Source: Sphaerulina vaccinii (taxonomy: Eukaryota; Ascomycota; Dothideomycetes; Mycosphaerellales; Mycosphaerellaceae). Taken from it: a stretch of 64,000 bases of DNA. The notes under the pieces were generated by a model. It had not been told where the DNA came from and searched no databases. It saw only the letters and a program-made list of their open reading frames with translations. The position numbers and the translations under genes were made by a program. Shown here one piece after another: positions 56,002-64,000 of this stretch; positions within the stretch are counted from its first letter, which is position 1; every line of letters begins with the position of its first letter. The DNA is taken from assembly GCA_022570795.1 (NCBI GenBank), contig JAKUDP010000019.1, positions 186,001 through 250,000 of the forward strand. The letters run 5' to 3'.

Positions 56002-57522
56002 ATGGAGGATGTCGTCGAGAACACTGGTGAGCTGATCGGCTGGTGGACTGGAAAGCACTTTGACAAGACTTGGGACCGTATTCGCAGTCGCAGTGTCAGC
56101 AACAGGAAGAAACGCGAGGACGTATATCGTCCTGTACCAGCAGTCGCGCGTGAGCAAGAACGAGCAAAGAGTGTAGCTGCTGCGCGCAGTAAGCAGGCCT
56201 CTACGTCGTCGTCCAGCTCTCATCGCGGAGGTGACATCCGCCGGTCAGACTCCAAAGGCCGCAACTCTCGGGTGAGGTCACCAGACGTGTACGAGCGTGG
56301 TAGCACTGCCCAGAGCCGCCCTCCGACTTATTCTAAAGTCGTGTACGAAGAACGACGAGTTCGACAACCAGCTCCAGAAACACAAGTCGCTCCACCAGCT
56401 CCAAAAACACAAGTCGCAACACTCCCATCGTCGCGACGCAAGCAAGCAGGTCTCCTCTTCCCAGCGCATACCGATTTCTTCACTGAAGACCGTCCCGACT
56501 CCAAGGCGCTCATCAAGAGACTCAACGAGGACAACGACGACGTCTTGAGAGCATACGAAGCAGAGAAGGACGACCCAGCGCGCAACCCAGCTTCAGTCCT
56601 GCCCGTGAAGGACCACTGGACGCTCCAGAAGTACGAGGAGTTGAAGCAGCTTGAGAAGTACGAGAAGCCGAGAGAGAAGTTGGACCAGAAGTCGAAGAAG
56701 CAGCCGTCGAACACTGGCTCTAGGAGAGACAGCGCAATGGCGTCTGGATACAACGACGACTACCGGGGCAACACCACATACCAAGGCGAGCCTCGCGCGC
56801 GTTCAGCGCAACCACCTCCACGAAGCCGCTACGAAGATGATGATAGCGACTATGACGAGCGATCTGGCCGCAGATATCAGGGTGGAGGACGAGGCTATAG
56901 CGACCGCGACAGAGACGATGATCGCTATACTTCATACGAGGAAGTAGAGAGGTATCGAGGACCTGTAGGTGCAGGCCCACTTGTTGTTCGTCACCTATCA
57001 TATCCTGTGTGGTGCTGTTCGAACATAAGCTGACTTTGAATATAGCCCGTTGCGCGAGGTGGTGCCGAACGAAGAGAGAGCTATCGTAATGATCCATATG
57101 CCGGAGGTGTCGTAGCACGTCGCTCGGATCCACATCTCAACGATCGCTCCCAAGTCAGTCGTAAAAGCCGGTACGATCGAGACGACCGCGACTACGACTA
57201 CGACTCCAGATCAAGGAGCAGAACCCGCTCGCGCTCCAGAGACGGAAGAGGCCTCGGAGCCATTCCAGACAAAATCCAAGACCAGTTCAACACGAGCAAG
57301 AAGGGTGCTGCAGTCGGAATTGCTGGAGCTGTCGCTGGTGGTCTAGCAGCCAGACAGTTCGGAGGCAACAAACAACATCGTCAGCGTGATACTATCATCG
57401 GCGCTGTTGTTGGTGGTCTCGCAGCGAATTTCATCGAGAACAAGTGGGAAGAGCACAACTCCAAGAAGGAGAGGGAGGATGATCGGTATGATGATCGGAG
57501 CAGGAGCAGGGGGAGGCAGTAG
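56002..57522 (+). CDS. glycine-zipper, Arg/Ser-rich protein (DUF3824-like)
   Basis: Proposed join(56002..56964, 57046..57522), about 479 residues. The 81-nt intron has a GTAGGT donor, a GCTGAC branch site and an ATATAG acceptor, phase 0. The N terminus MEDVVENTGELIGWWTGKHFDKTW is ordered. A long charged region follows (Arg/Ser/Asp/Tyr-rich), then two glycine-zipper hydrophobic helices near the C terminus: AAVGIAGAVAGGLAARQFGG and TIIGAVVGGLAANFIENKW. This is the DUF3824-type layout of filamentous fungi, thought to be membrane-associated; function unknown. The true start is probably in an upstream exon. The frame is open back to an acceptor-like TTTCTAG at 55959, reading RHHPGGERLSHLMED. Confidence 0.7.
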
Positions 57523-58084
57523 GTGCTTCTTGCACTTTTCTTCTGGATAGCGGAGCAGCAAACATTGGGATGCTGCGAGGGAGTACAAGCACTGCATGAG
57601 CGGTGCAATGGATCACGACTTCCACGACACGACACAAGTGGTACGAAGCAAGCGAGCAATAGATGGACGATGCATTGCTCGGTATCGTCGTCTTGCATAC
57701 GAGGGGAGGAAAAGACTTGCACTTCTTGTTTGTGAGGCAGAAGTTCGATACCCTTTACTATGACTTGCATGATGAAAGACTTCAAAATGATCATCTACTT
57801 GCCAGTCCTTCGACCTCGTGGCTACCTGACTCTCCACAGAAACCCCATGCTCCTTCTTTCATGTGACACAGCCCTAGCGCGGTTCTGACATCAGCTTCCT
57901 TCCTTTCGTACCTCCTACTTCTCACTCCAACCAGCATACACACACCTACAGTACACCTGTGCCTATTCCAGCCTAGCTATCGACCGACAGTACATTTGCA
58001 TGAAGTGGACGATAGCGCAAACGACCCAAGGAGGAAGACCCTACCCTGGAGCGAGATCTCATACATTCGACTTTCCTAGGACAT
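57523..58084. other. intergenic, nothing recognised
   Basis: About 560 bases between converging genes, presumably holding both 3' ends. No motif or repeat was seen. Confidence 0.5.
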
Positions 58085-59238
58085 CTAATCACTCATCTCA
58101 ATGTCCCCTGTGTCTGGCAGCAGTCGCTCTGGCCAAGCCCGCTCTCGGAGAGCGCGTCCTGCGTTTCCCGCTTTTATATACAAGGAATGAAATGTCTTTT
58201 CGCCCTCTTCGTCGATCTTGATGGCGTATTGCAGCTGGTTAATATTGCTCACCCATCGGCTTACGCTATTATCGTCCTTGTGTACGAAATACTTCCGTCT
58301 ATATCCCTCCTTCTCCATCCCATCAACCCAGCTAGTGAACCGCTCCCAGCGTAGATGCTTAAGCGACAACTCCTTGGGTCCTTTAGCCTTGACAGTCGCA
58401 GGCTCCATGAACTGCTTCATCGTAACCCTCTCGTCGTCGTCCTCCTCCTCGTCTGCCACTTTGAAGTATAGAATCATGCTTCTATCAGGTAAGTCTCTAA
58501 CTTTCTTCTTGGCCGCTAACTTGTGAGCTAGTGCAACTGTTCGGGTGGAGGCAGGTGTCTTTGCCTGTCGAATACGTATGACAGCGTTCTCTTCTCCTTC
58601 GAGAGTGCGAAATTGCAGGTCATCCTTCATTTGGCGTGACATAGAGAGAACAAGTTTTTCAAGTATGTGTTGGCGGCCAAGGAGGTGGAGGCGTGTGTAA
58701 GTTGCAGGCTCGTCTACGTAATGTCAGGTCAGCTATCGATCAAGACATATGTGTATATGTGGTGTCATAGTGCGGCCTTACTAGGGAGATGGGCGTTGTG
58801 TAGGTTGTCTATTTGGTAGCCCGGCAGATCTATCGGCAGGCTATTACTTAATAGGAACAACTCTGGGTATTTGTGAGCTGCCTTGATGAACAGCTCAGGG
58901 CATTGTCGGCGCCCAGCGTCTGCGAGCTCTAGTGTCCAAAGCGGTGGAGCTGCGTTGGCCTCCGCCCAGACATCGCTAGCTTTGTTAGGATTGACCATTT
59001 GGACTAGTGTGACTTTGGTAGAGGGACGGCGCGCCAGCTTGCAGATATATGACTTGATGTCCTGCAAATCGCTCTAGGTAATGTTCAAAAGAGCGTAGTA
59101 CTTCTCCTCGCTCTTCGGTAGATCCTTCTACTCAAACCATTCTTAATAGTCTCGCAGGGTTTGGACGGGCAGGCCAGTCCGAGGGACGGTGGGGTCGTTT
59201 TTAACGCGCTTTTTGCTCGGTGTCTGTGGTACTTCCAT
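58085..59238 (-). pseudogene. unrecognised two-exon gene with three in-frame stops
   Basis: Proposed complement(join(58085..58713, 58782..59238)), 361 codons. The 68-nt intron has GTAAGG, a GCTGAC branch site and a CGTAG acceptor with matching phases. The frame starts with a good ATG (MEVPQTPSKKRVK, a basic patch) and is broken at codons 34, 39 and 57 by TAA, TAG and TAG, each explained by C-to-T change of CAA or CAG (or G-to-A of TGG). Downstream the frame is intact, with an acidic DEEEDDDERV stretch and ordered Trp-rich segments. I recognise no family. It is the left gene of a divergent pair; the other partner is far more heavily mutated. Confidence 0.6.
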
Positions 59239-59360
59239 TGTTGGACGTGGCGATAGCAAGGTAGGTAAATGGACAGGTTATGAAGCTGAGCGTGTCGTGT
59301 GTGGAAGGTCGAGTAAGTTGGCGTGGGGTGGGTGACCAGGGAGAGCTTGATTAATAAAAG
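59239..59360. promoter_or_regulatory. shared intergenic region of the divergent decayed gene pair
   Basis: Only 122 bases separate the two start codons (59238 on minus, 59361 on plus; an alternative plus-strand ATG at 59514 would lengthen the gap). It is therefore a probable bidirectional promoter. No TATA box is obvious. Confidence 0.35.
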
Positions 59361-62300
59361 ATGAAAGCAAGTAAGCAGACAAACATCTTCGTGACTCCGA
59401 AACTTCACCTCCGCGAGTTAGAGAACTCGCCAAGGCCATCACTTTCTAGGTCATCTTCAACTCTAACACAGCTTCTCCGGACAAACAACGTACTTACCAG
59501 AACACTCGGCGACATGGAGGACATAGCAGAACCGCCTTCCGCGACCTCACTACGGTACTACAATCCTAGTCTACCGCTAGACCAACTCGACACCCCTTCA
59601 AGCAGCGAGAGTAGCTCTACCGACTCCGACTCCGACCTCGATAATAGCGGCAGTAAGGCACAGATAACTAACGAATATCAAGTCTGTAGCAAGAACGACG
59701 CTGCTCCGTCTCTATCTCTATCTCTACTTCCACCTCTATCTCTATCTCTGCTAGAGCTACCTTTACTCGACGATATCTTTAATAGCGTATCTACCTCCTC
59801 TAAGCTACTACTACCTTCCGATTCCCCTCCGAAGAACTCGCTCTTTCTTGCTAGTCTCTAGCGTCGCTAGGACGCTTAGGTCGAGACTGCTTAATACTAG
59901 GCTAAATAGTATACGCCTATAGTATTACTAAAAGTCGATTACTTCTATAGTAAGCTTATAGCAGAGCTTAGAAATTGGATATACAAGTACCTTAAAGACG
60001 AGTACTAGACTAAGAGTACGAAAGGATAGTCTAACTTCTATAATAATATACTATACCTAGTTAAGTAGTTATATATTAACTTACAAATCTATTATAAGAT
60101 CTATAGTCTAATCCTAGTAGACGACGTCTAGATCCCTCTCTAAGCTACGCTGCGAGTATAGTACCTAGTAGTTTTAGCTATTACCTAAGACCTTAAAAGC
60201 TTCCTACCTATCTTCCTCGACTATAGGGCAAAGTCTATATTCTAAATTGTTCTTCGAGAACTTTCGGGTACTATAATCTATAGCCTCGTAGCTATAGCTT
60301 TTACTTATACTACTAGTATTATACTAGTCGAGAGAATCGATTTCGAGGTAGATAAGAGTAAGAGGATATATATAGTAACGAGGTCTAGTACTCTTATTCG
60401 ATATAGGAAAGACTATAGTATCTACCTAAAGAAGTTAGTAAAGATCTTAAAAGAGACTAGAGATTATACTATATAGAATAATAAGGAGTTTATACTATAG
60501 AAAGCGCAACGAGTTATCTTCGACTATTTTTAGATTAGAAGGGTTCCTATAGCTACTAAGTATAGAGGTCGAGAGTTAAGTAATAAACTTAGCGCTTGTA
60601 TCTTTATAAAATAAAAGTTTTTTAGAGCCGAGTTTTTCTTAATAGAGAAGGAGACTACTTTTAAGTATAAATACATTCCTAGGCGTTACCTCTAGGAAAT
60701 CCTAAAGTAGTTAAGGAAACTACTATATTATAGATATACGAGAAGGAGTTCTCGGTTGCAAGAGTAGTTAATATATTTAGGATATAAGGACGAGGACGAG
60801 CGAGGCTAGTACTATAGGAGTATAAGACTTAAGAAGTTAGTACTAGGTATATAGTAGATCCTATTCCGAAGAAATAAAATTATATATTATATAGATATAC
60901 GGCGCCCGATCAAGCTCTCCTACCCTATATCTTATCTCTATTAATAATTAATATTTATACTAAATGCTAATATAGTACTATATTAGTATAGACTTCGTTA
61001 TATACTACGATCGCTAGAGTAATTAAGCTAGATAAGACTTTTTTAATATATTATTCTTACCTTAAGGCTATAGAACTAGGTACGTATAGGTCGAAAGATA
61101 GTAGGTACGGGCGTACTACCTTCTCGGCTATATACTATTAAACTAACTAGTAACTCTTCTATTACTACTATTCTATTACTACCTACCTATTAGGACGCTA
61201 TCTACTACTACTACTACCGAGTCGGCTAGAAGAAACGCATTCTAATACCTATTAAGGAGGCTCTTCTACTAAGCTATTTCTACTATTAAGAGTATAGTAC
61301 TTCTAGCTACTAGTCCTTAGCTAGCGTCGAGAACTACTATACTAATATAATATAGATAGAGTCTACTACTATCGATACTATAGCTTTCTCGCAAAGACTC
61401 GTAGAGAGTAGTCTAGGCCTTAACTTGAACCTTGCCTAAGTATATAAGCTATCCGAGCTACTTAACTAACTAGAGGAAGAAACGCTATACTAACTACCGC
61501 AACAAACTAATAGTCCTACTAATGCTACTACTAAAGAATATAGCTAATACTAGGACGATATAGAAATACTCTATAATAACGAGTTCGGCGATAGTATAGA
61601 CTATAACTACGACTTAGCGATACTAGATAAGGGCGAGTCTAGTAACGAGGACATCGACTACGACTTAGCTATATCTAATAAGAGCGAGTCTAAACTACTT
61701 CTACTTTTACTAGACTTCTAATACGCCGGCTTTTATAGCGATATAGCTTGGCTTAGCACCGCTGCAAGAAATAAAGTAGTATTAGACTAGATTGTATTAC
61801 TATAACTAAAAGAGCTAGCAGAGTAGCTACTTAATAACCTTAATATAGAGACTTGTAGTATCCTCTAGTATTTATTTTATTCTAGCAATAAACGAAAGAA
61901 GATATAATATAACTATATATATACTATTATAGATGCCCTAAAACATCTCTAATAGCTCTTTAGGTTATAGCGATTTAGGGATAGCAAGGATTATATCGAA
62001 GCGTTTATAGAGTTTATAACTCTTACTATAGTTATAAACAACCTTAGATAACAAGAAGGGCAGCCTGCAATCCCGGTACTAGACTAGTATCCTCCGAGAG
62101 GCTATCCTAATATAGCTAAGATTGTAGTTATAGGTTCCTACCTAAGTATAGTAGCGAGAAGTTCGAGTATAGCCTTAGTAGAAGCTGCTATTATAGGAGA
62201 CTTTGACGCAGACATTCTATTTGTCGACATCTACCTAATAGTAATACCTATAGCTAACTTAGGCCCCTAGTATACCGAGAAGAAGGCTACTATACTTGTA

Positions 62301-63545
62301 GGTATTTCTACTATAGAAGCAATTAAGAGCTAGCGCTATAATATATTAAGTAAGGCTAGATAGGTATAGCTCGAAGTTACGCTTAGCAAGTAGCCTAGCC
62401 TTAAGTAATAGCGCCTACGAGTTCTCTCTAAGACTTATATAATACTATTAGATTTTAGTATTATAGGGTTTAGACTATTTAGCTCGAGCTTTATAGTATA
62501 CGTACTAGACGACGATACCTAAGAGCCTCTTATATCTATATATACCTATTATCTAGAAACATAGTCCTATAACTACTAAACAATACTCTAGATCTACGTT
62601 CTCGACCTAGTAATCAAATTAGGCTTAGGCGTAGCGTCTAGGACTCGCAGAATAGACCTTCTATATACAAACTACTTAATTACTTAGGTAGGTATATAGT
62701 CTTCTATATTCAAGCTTCTCGATAATACTAATATCGATAATAAAACTACTCTAGAATAGCAATCTAGAGTAATTATATCTTTAATATAGAGACTACGGGC
62801 TCCCTATATTAGATAGACTAATTTAATAAAAGCTAACCTCTTACGTATTGTCGACGAGTTACTAAACGAATATTATAATATAGTTAGCGAAAACTTTAGT
62901 ATTACGAGCTAATCGATTATATAGATGCTAAAAACGTTAAGGCCTAATTAACCTCCGCTTAGGCGGACGCACGTCAAATAGACCGATTTAATAAAAGCCT
63001 AGCTCGCATATATAGCCGACTAGTTACTAATATATAATTATAAAACAGTCTACAAAGAAGCTAGTAAAAAGTTAGGCGTTATAGAAGTAGCTGCATTTAA
63101 CTAGCTCTCGAAATTAATTAATAGCAGGGTCGAGGTAGGACTATCGAAGCCGACCTCCTAAGATCGTATATAGTCTAACGAGGAGAAGGACGAGCTCTAG
63201 AAGCTATTTAAGGAGAATGCGAAATCGTATATAGCGGAGTTTGCTACTCAAACTAGTATAGAGAAGAGTAAGGTTAAGGGCATACTTTAAAGATTAAAGA
63301 AGAAAAGAGGCGTAGAAGGTAGTAAAAAGGAGGCAGCCCCAGCCTACTATAAGTAGTCTAACGAGGAGAAGGACGAGCTCTAGAAGCTGTTCTAGGACAA
63401 TGCGGACTCGTATATATCGAAGTTTGCTAAACGAACTAGTATAACGCGGAGTGCGGTCTCTAGCACGCTTACCTCGTTAAAGAAGAAAAGAATAGTAGTC
63501 AAGAAGGTAGTCTAGGAGACGGCAATACTTGGACGAAGAACTTAA
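59361..63545 (+). pseudogene. RIP-degraded large gene of unknown family, one frame over 4.2 kb
   Basis: From the ATG at 59361 the frame is clean to 59861 (166 codons; Ser/Asp-rich N terminus). The same frame then continues to about 63545, roughly 1395 codons, interrupted by many TAG and some TAA codons but no TGA and no frameshift that I found. That is what C-to-T at CpA and G-to-A at TpG does to CAG, CAA and TGG. Readable stretches include SFLPIFLDYRAKSIF, RELSGTIIYSLVAIAFTYT and VERIDFEVDKSKRIYIV, and near the end two tandem NEEKDEL repeats that resemble helix-turn-helix or Myb-like DNA-binding units. No transposase, reverse transcriptase or recombinase signature is recognised. Confidence 0.7.
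63177..63500 (+). repeat. two tandem 61-codon repeats in the decayed large gene
   Basis: Copies begin at 63177 and 63360 (period 183 nt). Both read NEEKDEL, then a spacer, SYI, a short helix ending in a TSI turn, and LKKKR. The spacing fits a helix-turn-helix or SANT-like DNA-binding domain repeated in tandem. In-frame TAGs where a Trp or Gln would be expected show the same RIP decay. Confidence 0.55.
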
Positions 63546-63723
63546 AACTTCTTATATTAGTAGAGTAGTAGATAGAATTTACACAAGCTCTTATATAGCA
63601 GGGTTTAACATATATATAGTTCTACTAGATATCTTCGAGGATTTGCTACTTAAGAAATCGAGTCCTTCAAACTTTAATACCTTATACGACCAACGCAGCG
63701 CTAGAACTAGTCTGCGACGCTAG
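63529..63723 (+). pseudogene. further decayed coding fragment
   Basis: A frame different from the large relic encodes DEELKTSYISRVVDRIY and IYIVLLDIFEDLLLKK before a TAG at 63721-63723. Beyond it, frames with only TAG and TAA stops continue to the window edge. It may be the 3' end of the same gene after an intron or frameshift, or a neighbouring gene of the element. Confidence 0.35.
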
Positions 63724-64000
63724 TACGAGCATTTCCTACGAATCGTCTATTAGCCTTCTAATAGCTACTCAAGAGACTAAGCATATTAATCTATAGGATA
63801 ATAGTAACATAGTCGATTAATATTAAGAGGAAGCCCTATTAACTTAGGAGGAGATATTAGAAAATATAATTAAGATATTACTCGACTAGCTATATTATTC
63901 TAATTATCTAAACTAGAAAACAAACGAGACCGACTTTATAGCTTTATTATTTACTAAAGTATTATCCGCACCTCGTACTACCGGCTATAGTAGTCGTAGC

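Larger units (their letters stand above)
59880..64000. other. RIP-mutated AT-rich island
   Basis: The composition changes abruptly near 59.88 kb: TpA becomes very common, and CpA and TpG very rare, on both strands. For example, the 60 bases from 60361 contain 13 TpA, no CpA and no TpG. It continues to the window edge. This is the footprint of repeat-induced point mutation on a duplicated sequence, so at least one sister copy should exist or have existed. Confidence 0.85.

Noticed and set aside
59361..63545. Reassignment of TAG (and TAA) to a sense codon
   Set aside because: All other genes in the window use normal stops, and the TAG-rich region has extreme TpA excess with CpA/TpG loss, which RIP explains.
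59361..63545. Starship captain (DUF3435 tyrosine recombinase) or retrotransposon
   Set aside because: No recombinase catalytic pattern, reverse transcriptase or gag-like zinc knuckle could be read in the relic frame, so no known class is assigned.

Overview
The window reads as nuclear DNA of a filamentous ascomycete (Pezizomycotina; Dothideomycetes would fit, but this is inference). Introns are short (about 49-86 nt) with GTRNGT donors and CTGAC/CTAAC branch sites. Genes are scattered on both strands with long gene-poor gaps. There is a HET-domain gene, and the right end (about 59.9-64 kb) shows the TpA-rich, CpA/TpG-poor decay typical of repeat-induced point mutation (RIP). No bacterial operons, tRNAs, rRNAs or CRISPR arrays were seen.

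Left part (0-17 kb): two SprT-like zinc peptidase genes, a coiled-coil hypothetical, a three-exon gene for a 54-residue membrane protein, a spherulin-4 family gene, and a long gene-poor stretch holding several families of degenerate repeats (10.2-10.8 kb and 12.2-14.5 kb). Middle left (17-31 kb): proline dehydrogenase, an RNase III-fold protein with eroded catalytic residues, a near-perfect 58-nt inverted repeat, and a mosaic of duplicated gene fragments (27-30.5 kb). The mosaic contains three copies of a UTP-glucose-1-phosphate uridylyltransferase exon junction and a piece of a family 2 glycosyltransferase.

Centre (31-46 kb): the peroxin PEX2; a HET-domain gene whose TAG stop is followed in frame by a NAC-alpha-like UBA domain; a divergent 6-phosphogluconate dehydrogenase with a 4-nt duplication frameshift; a tandem array of eight ~225-nt units with a tRNA A-box-like core and a terminal T-run; an NAD(P) malic enzyme; and an ABCC-type transporter. 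The proline, malate and 6-phosphogluconate enzymes and PEX2 are ordinary housekeeping metabolism, and nothing suggests that they form one cluster.

Right part (46-64 kb): a partial Cys/His-rich hypothetical gene, an ERCC6L2-like SNF2 helicase with a SEC-C-like zinc motif, a small secreted protein, a glycine-zipper (DUF3824-like) protein, then a divergent pair of decayed genes. One of the pair keeps a single reading frame for about 4.2 kb, broken only by TAG and TAA. This pair probably belongs to an unrecognised repeated or mobile element inactivated by RIP.

Strongest leads: the HET/UBA stop context, the tRNA-like array, and the RIP-killed two-gene element. All identifications are by reading motifs; no database was searched.
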